A DNA stretch of 12,809 nt from assembly GCA_049294415.1 (NCBI GenBank), contig JBAQCS010000029.1, forward strand, positions 1 through 12,809, written 5' to 3'. The notes beneath the pieces are model-generated. The model had not been told where the DNA came from. It saw only the letters and a program-made list of their open reading frames with translations, and searched no databases. The translations under genes and the position numbers were made by a program. Positions within the stretch are counted from its first letter, which is position 1, and each line of letters starts with the position of its first letter. Shown here in pieces: positions 6,599-11,924 of this stretch. The DNA comes from JAEZRQ01 sp049294415. Lineage in GTDB: Bacteria; Patescibacteriota; Patescibacteriia; Patescibacteriales; UBA12465.

Positions 6599-7288
6599 AT
6601 GATTTTAAGAATTAATGATAAGCTTTTACTAGGGACTTTTGGTGTTTTATTTCTCTCGGCCGGCATCTTGTTATTTACTAACTTTGCTAAAGCCACTACT
6701 CCAAATATAGATATTTGCGTTAAAAAGAATGGTAATGTTTATATAATAGGAGATGAGGTTATGCGTAGTGCCTGTAAAAAACATGATAATCTAATAACTA
6801 TTAATCCTAACGGTGGCCCTCAAGGCCCCATTGGTTTAACTGGTTCTATTGGTCCTCAGGGCCCCGTTGGTCCAATTGGTCCAGCTGGTGTCGCTGGTCC
6901 TCAAGGAGAAACAGGTGCAACTGGTCCTCAAGGGCCAATCGGCTTAACTGGTCCTCAGGGCCCAATCGGCCCGACTGGAGTCACTGGAGCCACAGGCGCT
7001 CCAGGAGAAACGGGAGCAACTGGTCCTCAGGGTGAAAAAGGTGATCAAGGAGAAATTGGGGTTAGTGGTTGGGAAAGAGTTAATGGTAACAATTCAACTG
7101 AAGGTAACTCCATAGCCCAATGTCCTAGTGGTAAAAAAGTTATGGGTGGCGGATATACAACAACTGGTAATAACAATGTATCCCCCATTAATAATTGGCC
7201 ATCTAGCGAGAATACTTGGACCGTAAATGCAACCGTAACCGGTAATTCCTCAATACAGGCTTACGCTATTTGCGCTACGTTTAATTAA
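6599..7288 (+). CDS. Exported collagen-like (Gly-X-Y) protein
   Basis: 229 aa. Residues 12-32 form a signal peptide or N-terminal anchor. A small N-terminal domain with two Cys (C40, C59; DICVKKNGNVYIIGDEVMRS) precedes 28 uninterrupted Gly-X-Y triplets from G73 to S156, rich in GPQ, GPI and GAT. The C-terminal domain (158-229) is compact with CPSGKKVMGGGY (175-186) and ends YAICATFN, with C175 and C224 likely forming a disulfide. Such architecture is seen in bacterial surface or secreted collagen-like proteins, where the triplets make a trimeric triple helix and the ends serve as trimerisation or adhesive heads. A surface fibre or attachment role is inferred. It lies 58 bases after mscL with no terminator in between, and ends at a bidirectional terminator. 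Confidence 0.88.
   Translation: MILRINDKLLLGTFGVLFLSAGILLFTNFAKATTPNIDICVKKNGNVYIIGDEVMRSACKKHDNLITINPNGGPQGPIGLTGSIGPQGPVGPIGPAGVAGPQGETGATGPQGPIGLTGPQGPIGPTGVTGATGAPGETGATGPQGEKGDQGEIGVSGWERVNGNNSTEGNSIAQCPSGKKVMGGGYTTTGNNNVSPINNWPSSENTWTVNATVTGNSSIQAYAICATFN
6815..7066 (+). repeat. Gly-X-Y coding repeat (28 triplets)
   Basis: Nine-base periodic coding sequence in the collagen-like gene; units such as GGTCCTCA(A/G)GG recur, with frequent synonymous changes. Confidence 0.93.
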
Positions 7289-7307
7289 TTTTTTTCAAAT
7301 TTTAGTT

Positions 7308-7340
7308 ACTAAAAAACCGTCTTTCGACGGTCTTTTTAGT
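7308..7340. terminator. Bidirectional intrinsic terminator
   Basis: ACTAAAAA...TTTTTAGT flanks a CCGTC/GACGG core with one bulge and a TTTC loop. It lies between the convergent collagen-like gene and the lipoprotein gene. Confidence 0.88.
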
Positions 7341-7357
7341 TTAATTAAAATGTTTTG

Positions 7358-7834
7358 TTATCTAGTGAAAGTAAATGTTTTAGCAATCTTATCAATCGCA
7401 GCATCTATCTCTATTTTATTTTGACCATCATACCAAGCTAGGAGCTGGTAAGTCTTATTATTTTTATTAAAAGAATAGACTATTTGTGTTTCTCCATCTT
7501 TAAAAGTAATTTCTGGATTAGTTATATTTTTAATCGGCTCTTCAGTTGGCCAAATACTCATAGTAAAACTGGAACACTGGAAAATACCTTTATTAAAATA
7601 ACATGAACCTGGATATTTTAATTTAACACCCAACTCTTCATCCTCATAAGTGAAAGTTTTGCTTTTTTCTTCCTGACTAATCGGTGGCAATAATTCACGA
7701 GTAGTGGTGCCAACAGCACAAACTGCTGGTTCATTAATAATCGGCATTTGAACAGCTACTGATTCCCTTTTCAAAGGTGACGAGCAAGCAGCAACCAGCA
7801 TTAAGGCTGGTACTAATAATAATATTTTTTTCAT
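7358..7834 (-). CDS. Predicted lipoprotein
   Basis: 158 aa. The chosen start is the ATG at 7834 (MKKILLLVPALMLVAAC); a GTG four codons upstream is also in frame but has nothing to recommend it. The lipobox LVAAC places the acylated Cys at residue 17, so the mature protein is anchored to the outer face of the membrane. The mature domain has FTYEDEELGVKLKYPGSC (61-78), a pattern seen in many small exported domains of uncultured bacteria, plus three more Cys (C39, C78, C87). No enzymatic motif is visible and the function is unknown. It follows the metallopeptidase gene by 15 bases in the same direction; a perfect extended -10 overlapping the end of that gene suggests it can also be transcribed alone. 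Confidence 0.8.
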   Translation of the reverse strand: MKKILLLVPALMLVAACSSPLKRESVAVQMPIINEPAVCAVGTTTRELLPPISQEEKSKTFTYEDEELGVKLKYPGSCYFNKGIFQCSSFTMSIWPTEEPIKNITNPEITFKDGETQIVYSFNKNNKTYQLLAWYDGQNKIEIDAAIDKIAKTFTFTR

Positions 7835-7848
7835 ATAGTTATACACTC

Positions 7849-7857
7849 ATTATAGCA
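7849..7857 (-). promoter_or_regulatory. Internal extended -10 promoter for the lipoprotein gene
   Basis: TGCTATAAT on the minus strand overlaps the last codons and stop of the upstream gene. Start near 7842 leaves a leader of about 7 bases. Confidence 0.55.
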
Positions 7858-8350
7858 CTAAAAGGCCTGACCAAACTAGACCGGCTATTACGAGTAAAAT
7901 AGCAAAAACAATTCTAAAAGTTAATCCTAAATGGTCAGCTAAATACATCAGTCCAATAAAAGGAAAAGCGATAATTGGCCACAAACTAACTCCGGTTTTT
8001 AAAGCTGACACACCATCGGAAGAGGCACCCTTTAAATCTTGATCACTAGGAAAAGCATGGGCAGCAATCGAAAACGATAACCATAAAAAGGCTAACCGCC
8101 AAGAATTAGAATGCAACAAATACACGGAATAAGCTAAGGCCACACTAATTATAGAATTAAAAATAATTGGACCAATCGCTACTCCTAATGACTGTAAGTA
8201 TTTACGAGGAGCCTCATGAATAACATAACCACCAGGATTACCAAATTTAAAATAGACAACTTTTAAAACTCTTAAGCCAAACAAATGACAAAAAGTCTTA
8301 TGAGACCACTCATGAATAATTACACCGGGAAAGGTTAAAAAATAAAACAT
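7850..8350 (-). CDS. Membrane zinc metallopeptidase-like protein (M50-like)
   Basis: 166 aa. The first helix carries HEWSH (13-17), the HExxH zinc and catalytic motif, right after FPGVI, as in site-2-protease-like membrane peptidases. A conserved-looking GNPGGYVIHE (37-46) follows, and HAFPSDQD (98-105) may supply the third, acidic zinc ligand. About four hydrophobic segments cover most of the rest. I infer an intramembrane or membrane-embedded peptidase distantly related to M50/DUF3267 proteins; a non-peptidase role is possible. I chose the ATG at 8350, which starts 4 bases after the stop of the upstream VIT-like gene; a TTG start at 8374 would overlap that gene by 20 bases. The tight spacing suggests translational coupling. 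Confidence 0.75.
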   Translation of the reverse strand: MFYFLTFPGVIIHEWSHKTFCHLFGLRVLKVVYFKFGNPGGYVIHEAPRKYLQSLGVAIGPIIFNSIISVALAYSVYLLHSNSWRLAFLWLSFSIAAHAFPSDQDLKGASSDGVSALKTGVSLWPIIAFPFIGLMYLADHLGLTFRIVFAILLVIAGLVWSGLLVL

Positions 8351-8354
8351 GTCT

Positions 8355-8837
8355 TTAATTAAAAGTTTTAGCAATCCAAGTCCCTAAATAATAAGTAATA
8401 ACCATAACCGCCATAGCAATGGATAAATGTTCAGAAATTACATTACGTGCTTTTTGTTTAGTATCTCTAGCGATTATGTAACTAATGCCGATTAAAATAC
8501 ACACACCCCATATTAAAGCAGCGATTACTGCTTGTTTAATTGGTAATACAACAACTGGCAATAAGAAAGAGCTAGCGAAAATAAATTTAAAGAAAAAAGT
8601 ACTCATGGTAGCTTGCCACACTTCCATAGTAGTAAAATTACCTTCCGATTCTTTAGCTATGTGAATACCTAAAGCATCTGAAAAAGAATCAGCGACAGCA
8701 ATAGTCAAAATACCACCAATTACTGCTAACACTGAATTGGTACTAGAATACATACCAACAATCATTCCTAAAGTTGTAATAGTCGCTGAACTTAAACCAA
8801 AGCCCATGCCTACTTTTAAAGATTTTTTTATTGTCAT
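8355..8837 (-). CDS. VIT/CCC1-like membrane protein (putative metal transporter)
   Basis: 160 aa with five predicted membrane helices (about 9-29, 35-57, 78-100, 103-123, 135-156), the helix count of the VIT1/CCC1 family of iron and manganese transporters. GFGLSSATITTLGMIVG (12-28) resembles the first helix of that family, and IAVADSFSDALGIHIAKESE (46-65) resembles its second helix with the following acidic segment. Acidic residues D50, D54, E63 and E65 could take part in metal passage. It is shorter than many family members and lacks an obvious large cytoplasmic metal-binding domain between helices 2 and 3. The family call is from pattern memory; metal specificity is unknown. It heads a three-gene unit with the metallopeptidase and lipoprotein, and appears to be transcribed leaderless. 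Confidence 0.6.
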   Translation of the reverse strand: MTIKKSLKVGMGFGLSSATITTLGMIVGMYSSTNSVLAVIGGILTIAVADSFSDALGIHIAKESEGNFTTMEVWQATMSTFFFKFIFASSFLLPVVVLPIKQAVIAALIWGVCILIGISYIIARDTKQKARNVISEHLSIAMAVMVITYYLGTWIAKTFN

Positions 8838-8845
8838 ATAAAATT

Positions 8846-8854
8846 ATTATACCA
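8846..8854 (-). promoter_or_regulatory. Extended -10 promoter giving a near-leaderless mRNA
   Basis: TGGTATAAT on the minus strand; its last base is 8 bases from the A of the ATG at 8837, so transcription should begin within one or two bases of the start codon. Confidence 0.7.
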
Positions 8855-8860
8855 CAATAA

Positions 8861-8894
8861 AAAAACACCCCAAAATTTAATTTGGAGTGTTTTT
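8861..8894 (-). terminator. Intrinsic terminator of the Cys-rich gene
   Basis: 14-bp stem with one mismatch (8861-8874 with 8881-8894), 6-base loop, seven T on the minus strand. It is immediately followed by the extended -10 of the next gene. Confidence 0.85.
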
Positions 8895-8901
8895 AAATAT
8901 C

Positions 8902-9300
8902 TTATTTTAAAATTGTATCAGTGGTAGTACTTATAAATTGAACATTATTATCAAACTGTCTTTCCATGTTGCAGCCACCTCCTTGAGGTAATCCTCCTCC
9001 TTCAGCGCCACAACCCCCTGCTTGTTTTTGCATTGGGCAACCACCGTCTGTTTCCTGTTGATTGCATCCTCCGCTAGCCTTTTGCATCTGACAACCATCA
9101 CCTCCGCGAATATTACGATCACCATCAAAGCGATGATATTTTTCATTATTAAAATTACCGACTCCTCTTTCATTGTTAAAACTCACACCCCAACTAAAGC
9201 CAATAGCTAAAAGAGCTAAAACACCACAACTCAAAATAACGGCTCTACCAATCTTGCCAACCTTATGTAGGCCGCAGCAACTCTTTTTGTCGTCTTCCAT
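8902..9300 (-). CDS. Membrane-anchored Cys/Gly-rich protein with Cys-x-Met repeats
   Basis: 132 aa. A short cytoplasmic N-terminus contains a vicinal Cys pair (KKSCCGLHK, C8-C9), residues 18-40 form one membrane helix (with C25), and the rest should be extracytoplasmic. From residue 69 a 9-residue repeat places Cys at 70, 79, 88 and 97, with a further one at 110; three units read GCQMQ, GCPMQ and GCNME. No family recognised. Cys-x-Met spacing with no other hydrophobic core suggests soft-metal binding (copper or similar) or thiol redox sensing rather than a folded enzyme; that is inference. The upstream motif TGAAG-N16-CGTATTA is shared with the ECF sigma gene, which points to control by that sigma factor. 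An 80-aa ORF in another frame here is a shadow. Confidence 0.75.
   Translation of the reverse strand: MEDDKKSCCGLHKVGKIGRAVILSCGVLALLAIGFSWGVSFNNERGVGNFNNEKYHRFDGDRNIRGGDGCQMQKASGGCNQQETDGGCPMQKQAGGCGAEGGGLPQGGGCNMERQFDNNVQFISTTTDTILK
8965..9096 (-). repeat. Nine-residue Gly-Cys repeat
   Basis: Units beginning Gly-Cys recur every 27 bases (Cys 70, 79, 88, 97), then one 13-residue step to Cys 110. The bases have diverged more than the Gly-Cys-x-Met-Gln pattern. Confidence 0.8.
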
Positions 9301-9334
9301 AGATTTTAAATTATAATTTAATACTTACAAATTA

Positions 9335-9362
9335 TAATACGCAAACTATTAAATTTTCTTCA
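9335..9362 (-). promoter_or_regulatory. ECF-type promoter of the Cys-rich gene
   Basis: Minus strand TGAAG (9358-9362), 16 bases, CGTATTA (9335-9341). Identical in both boxes and spacer to the sites upstream of the sigma gene and the Met-rich gene. A TATAAT overlaps its downstream edge (9331-9336), so the housekeeping sigma may also use it. Predicted leader about 28 bases. Confidence 0.72.
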
Positions 9363-9370
9363 TCAAAAGA

Positions 9371-9397
9371 AAAACGCCTGCGTTGTGCAAGCGTTTT
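9371..9397 (-). terminator. Intrinsic terminator of the helical-repeat gene
   Basis: AAAACGC/GCGTTTT (9371-9377 with 9391-9397), one mismatch, then TGC/GCA around a 5-base loop; followed on the minus strand by TTTTTCTTTT. The -35 of the next promoter begins directly after it. Confidence 0.8.
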
Positions 9398-9420
9398 CAA
9401 ATTTTTTTTTGATTTTTGGT

Positions 9421-9819
9421 TTAGTTTGAGGTTTCAAGTACCTCGACTTTGATTTTTGGCTTTTTATCCAAAAGGTCTCTTAAGCGTTCCTGTGCTTCAA
9501 TAACGTTATTTTCTGAATATTGCACAATATCGCGTAAGTCTGCCTCGTCAAGATTGCGAGAACAAAGGATAACGGTAGCTTCAACGCTTAAAGATGAAAC
9601 ATTCTTCATGATATAGCGCAGTTCAAATTTACTCGCACCTTTGTTTAGGTACTTTGTCCAAGCCCATCTTCGAACTCGAGGCCAAGACTCAATTAAATAC
9701 AGCAGGTTGTCTTTTGCTAAGTCCCTGTTCAGCAAATTCGTTAAAACTTCCTCTTGAGATGTTTTTCCATCATCTAAGAGGGAGATCAACTCGTCGTCGT
9801 TTAATTCTTTAAGTTCCAT
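9421..9819 (-). CDS. Helical-repeat protein, function unknown
   Basis: 132 aa from the ATG at 9819, which is preceded by AGGAGGT at five bases; the frame stays open 24 codons further upstream, but that stretch overlaps the previous gene's terminator and was rejected. After an acidic N-terminus (MELKELNDDELISLLDDGK) the protein shows three tandem units of about 27-29 residues (29-57, 58-84, 85-113) with a common pattern of N/S-R/K-x-x-x-(K/E)-x-x-L-x-x-I, each probably two helices as in HEAT-like or LRV-like solenoids. The C-terminal tail is Lys-rich. It probably binds another protein or nucleic acid. Its Shine-Dalgarno site is far stronger and its base composition looks less AT-rich than its neighbours. 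It sits between two genes of the putative ECF regulon but lacks their promoter motif. Confidence 0.75.
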   Translation of the reverse strand: MELKELNDDELISLLDDGKTSQEEVLTNLLNRDLAKDNLLYLIESWPRVRRWAWTKYLNKGASKFELRYIMKNVSSLSVEATVILCSRNLDEADLRDIVQYSENNVIEAQERLRDLLDKKPKIKVEVLETSN

Positions 9820-9823
9820 TGAT

Positions 9824-9830
9824 ACCTCCT
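9824..9830 (-). promoter_or_regulatory. Strong Shine-Dalgarno site deciding the start at 9819
   Basis: AGGAGGT on the minus strand, with its GGAGG core five bases before the ATG. Confidence 0.85.
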
Positions 9831-9880
9831 TTTTTACATACCTCAACTCGAAGTATGAAAAAAGTCTAAGACAAAAAAGA

Positions 9881-9908
9881 AGGTCTGTCAAATACTCATG
9901 ACAGACCT
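9881..9908 (-). terminator. Intrinsic terminator of the Met-rich protein gene
   Basis: Perfect 10-bp stem AGGTCTGTCA/TGACAGACCT (9881-9890 with 9899-9908), 8-base loop, followed on the minus strand by TCTTTTTT. Confidence 0.9.
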
Positions 9909-9935
9909 ATCTTTTATATATTAAATATGGAGTGG

Positions 9936-10355
9936 TTATTTCTCTAGTCCTTGATGAAAACCCATCCCCATGCCCATGCCGCGACCTTCACCATTTTCTA
10001 ATCCTAACTCAGTCATAATAGCTCTAGCTTGTGTTTGAAGATTATGAGCTTCTACAAAACGAGAGAAATTAGCAGCAGTTATCTTTTGCGCCATTGGTGA
10101 ACTAGTGCCAACAGCTGCTACCCAAGCATTATAATCATTAGCCTTGATAGCTGCCTCCACAGCTGTTCTCTTGGTCTCCATTTCAGCTCTACGCGCTTCC
10201 CTAGTAGTTTCATTAAGCTCTGAATGAGCCTTGCCATTAGCATTAGCGTTAACTGAATTACTATTTCGACCAGCCGCCATAGTAGTAGATGCTAAACCAA
10301 CCGTGGTAATGATAGTTAGGGCTAAGGCGCCTAACGCAATATAAGTCTTTTTCAT
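9936..10355 (-). CDS. Exported protein with Met-Gly/His C-terminus
   Basis: 139 aa. Residues 1-27 are a clear signal peptide with a probable cleavage site after TMA. The mature part starts with an Asn/Ala-rich linker (30-45), then a charged helix (NETTREARRAEMETKRTAVE, 48-67) and a conserved-looking segment with NDYNAWVAAVG (73-83), ITAANFSRFVEAHNL (92-106) and ELGLENG (116-122). This helical type with the DYxAW and NFxxxVEAHxL motifs is one I associate with exported proteins of Patescibacteria; no function is known to me. The tail GRGMGMGMGFHQG (125-137) could bind a soft metal. It resembles small helical periplasmic stress proteins (Spy/CpxP) only in general plan. The ECF-type promoter at 10425-10452 and an 18-bp palindrome in the leader suggest tight control. 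Confidence 0.78.
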   Translation of the reverse strand: MKKTYIALGALALTIITTVGLASTTMAAGRNSNSVNANANGKAHSELNETTREARRAEMETKRTAVEAAIKANDYNAWVAAVGTSSPMAQKITAANFSRFVEAHNLQTQARAIMTELGLENGEGRGMGMGMGFHQGLEK

Positions 10356-10383
10356 ATTTGTAAATTTAATTTATTAAACTTTT

Positions 10384-10401
10384 AGTTAGAGGCCTCTAAC
10401 T
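10384..10401. promoter_or_regulatory. 18-bp perfect palindrome in the leader of the Met-rich gene
   Basis: AGTTAGAGGCCTCTAACT is its own reverse complement. It lies between the predicted transcription start (about 10419) and the ATG at 10355. It may be a dimeric-repressor operator or an mRNA hairpin (7-bp stem, GGCC tip). Confidence 0.6.
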
Positions 10402-10424
10402 TATTATCATGCGCGTCTGTTAAG

Positions 10425-10452
10425 TAATACGTCTAAAATTTTTATTTCTTCA
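10425..10452 (-). promoter_or_regulatory. ECF-type promoter of the Met-rich gene
   Basis: Minus strand TGAAG (10448-10452), 16 bases, CGTATTA (10425-10431). The TGAAG directly follows the T-run of the sigma operon terminator. Predicted leader about 64 bases. Confidence 0.72.
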
Positions 10453-10480
10453 AAAAAGCCCCCTAGAAAAAGGGGGCTTT
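10452..10480 (-). terminator. Intrinsic terminator of the ECF sigma operon
   Basis: Perfect 10-bp stem AAAGCCCCCT/AGGGGGCTTT (10455-10464 with 10471-10480), 6-base loop, then six T on the minus strand. Confidence 0.92.
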
Positions 10481-10484
10481 AAAA

Positions 10485-11294
10485 TTATTCTTGAAACATT
10501 TCTAGTGGCGGAGGTGGCGGTAACTGACAAGCTTTATTTTTATTGTGTTCGCAATCAGGAATTGGCCCGCCAGGTCTTCTTAAAAAACCACGACCTGGAC
10601 CCATTGGTAAAACTTCCTTAATAATAAATTCTCTGTCACCAGTTTTACTACCTATTAAGCGAACAGGTCTGTCTAATTGCAAATCATTATCTGAAATTTT
10701 AATAGTCCTCACAACAGTCCAAGCTTCCTGCGACTTATTAACCAACAAGTAGTGATTATCATCAATTTTTTCGATAATCAAACCGCTCAGTCTTCCTTCT
10801 TCAGGATTAGACCAGAAATTTAAATTAGGATTAATAAAAGTGTCATAATAAGGAGCTCGGCGACTAACTACTTCTTCGATTTTTTCATTTAATCTGGAAA
10901 CGCTAAACATAGCGGCAATAAAAACTGTAAAAACAGAAATCATTAAAAATATTTGCCAATTAGAATATTTGTAACCTTTTTTGGTGTGTCTTATATAATA
11001 ATAAACTGAAATACCAAAAAGCAATAAACAAACTAACCAAAAGACTGGAATAACCATTAATAAAGATTTAATTAATCCTCCTCCAGCCCGTCTATAAGTA
11101 TGTAAACTTTCATTTTCAGAAAAATAAACTACTAGCGAGGTGGCAATAGCTCCTAATAATAGAGATAAGATTCCTAAAATCCACACCAAAGAATCCTTGA
11201 GACGAAAAACCCATTTTGGCTTAGGGGCGATATTATCTGCTTTTATTTTTTGAAGAATACTTTCTCCAAATTTATTGTGATCTAATATATTCAT
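10485..11294 (-). CDS. Three-helix membrane protein, likely anti-sigma or sensor partner of the ECF sigma
   Basis: 269 aa. Layout: cytoplasmic N-terminus (1-34, with KIKADNIAPKPKWVFRLKD), TM1 35-58, TM2 74-101, TM3 113-133, and an extracytoplasmic C-terminal domain of about 135 residues. The latter has a predicted small beta domain (170-230; GLIIEKIDDNHYLLVN, then WTVVRTIKI) followed by a Gly/Pro/Arg-rich tail with Met, a Cys pair (C248, C256) and five consecutive prolines. Its ATG overlaps the sigma gene stop as ATGA, so the two are translationally coupled. Position and topology make it the probable anti-sigma or signal receiver, with the 34-residue N-terminus as the only sizeable part able to touch the sigma factor; no classical zinc anti-sigma (HxxxCxxC) motif is present. 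Similar pairs seem to occur in other Patescibacteria, from memory. Confidence 0.72.
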   Translation of the reverse strand: MNILDHNKFGESILQKIKADNIAPKPKWVFRLKDSLVWILGILSLLLGAIATSLVVYFSENESLHTYRRAGGGLIKSLLMVIPVFWLVCLLLFGISVYYYIRHTKKGYKYSNWQIFLMISVFTVFIAAMFSVSRLNEKIEEVVSRRAPYYDTFINPNLNFWSNPEEGRLSGLIIEKIDDNHYLLVNKSQEAWTVVRTIKISDNDLQLDRPVRLIGSKTGDREFIIKEVLPMGPGRGFLRRPGGPIPDCEHNKNKACQLPPPPPLEMFQE

Positions 11295-11875
11295 ATCTTT
11301 AAATCTTGCCGTGATAATTCATCTTTAAACATTTTTTTAGCTTTATTCATCATTGAGCCTACCGTACCAACTGGCTTCTTTATAATATCAGAAATTTCTT
11401 GATAATTTTTTTCTTCAATAAACTTTAAAATTAAAATATCACGATATTTTTCATCCAAAGCATCTAAGACTTTAAAAACATTATTCTTCAAATAGTTGCT
11501 ATCTATTTCTTTTTCAATATTAAAACCAGAAATTATTTTTTTAGCACTATCGTCTTCTAATGGCACGCTATGCCCCTCAACTCTAACTTGTAACTTACGA
11601 TGATTACTAATTACTTGATTACGTGAAATAGCATACACCCAAGAAGAAAATTTTAAACTATTATCAAAGTCATTAAGATTTAAATATATTTTTAAAAATA
11701 TATCTTGCAATAAATCTTGGGCATCCTCATCTCTAATATTAGTAATACGTCTAATATAATTAAAGAGTTTGTCCTGATAACGATTAATTAGGTAAGTAAA
11801 ATTATCCTGATTTTTCAGGGTTAAATTAACTATCTCTTCGTCGCTTAAATTGTCGAACTCAGGCAGACTAGGCAT
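11291..11875 (-). CDS. ECF-type RNA polymerase sigma factor
   Basis: 194 aa, the two-domain ECF layout. Sigma region 2 spans about 24-95: the FTYLINRYQDKLFNYIRRI helix, DEDAQDLLQDIFLKIYLNL (the core-binding 2.2 segment), and FSSWVYAISRNQVISNHRK (the -10 recognition and melting segment). A linker of about 40 residues leads to sigma region 4 (about 132-189) with ALDEKYRDILILKFIEEKNY, the helix-turn-helix YQEISDIIKKPVGTVGSMMNKAKK (-35 recognition). No region 1.1 or region 3. Such factors direct a small regulon and usually activate their own promoter. Here the gene is preceded by TGAAG-N16-CGTATTA, found also before two other genes. The stop overlaps the start of the downstream membrane protein. 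The malic enzyme gene ends 50 bases upstream without a clear terminator, so readthrough may give a basal level. Confidence 0.93.
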   Translation of the reverse strand: MPSLPEFDNLSDEEIVNLTLKNQDNFTYLINRYQDKLFNYIRRITNIRDEDAQDLLQDIFLKIYLNLNDFDNSLKFSSWVYAISRNQVISNHRKLQVRVEGHSVPLEDDSAKKIISGFNIEKEIDSNYLKNNVFKVLDALDEKYRDILILKFIEEKNYQEISDIIKKPVGTVGSMMNKAKKMFKDELSRQDLKI

Positions 11876-11894
11876 GATATTGTTTTTCTCTAAT

Positions 11895-11922
11895 TAATAC
11901 GCAAAACGTTAGAAAAACTTCA
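11895..11922 (-). promoter_or_regulatory. ECF-type autoregulatory promoter of the sigma gene
   Basis: Minus strand TGAAG (11918-11922), 16 bases, CGTATTA (11895-11901); the spacer ends in TTTG as in the Cys-rich gene promoter. Predicted leader about 14 bases. Confidence 0.75.
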
Positions 11923-11924
11923 AA

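Noticed and set aside
6815..7066. Nine-base repeats considered as a CRISPR-like or satellite array
   Set aside because: Unit length and reading frame are fully explained by Gly-X-Y codons; there are no unique spacers.
7835..7846. GTG start four codons upstream for the lipoprotein
   Set aside because: MKK at 7834 gives a standard lipoprotein signal peptide; the extra four residues add nothing.
8351..8374. TTG start for the metallopeptidase overlapping the VIT-like gene
   Set aside because: The ATG at 8350 follows the upstream stop by 4 bases and retains the whole HEWSH helix.
8931..9173. 80-aa ORF in another frame inside the Cys-rich gene
   Set aside because: It is a by-product of the Gly-Cys repeat; the main frame has a membrane anchor, regular Cys spacing and an upstream promoter.
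9820..9891. Upstream start extending the helical-repeat protein by 24 residues
   Set aside because: The extension runs through the preceding gene's terminator and skips the strong AGGAGGT site before 9819.
11754..11760. Another minus-strand CGTATTA inside the sigma gene
   Set aside because: No TGAAG or similar box 16 bases upstream and no start codon close downstream.
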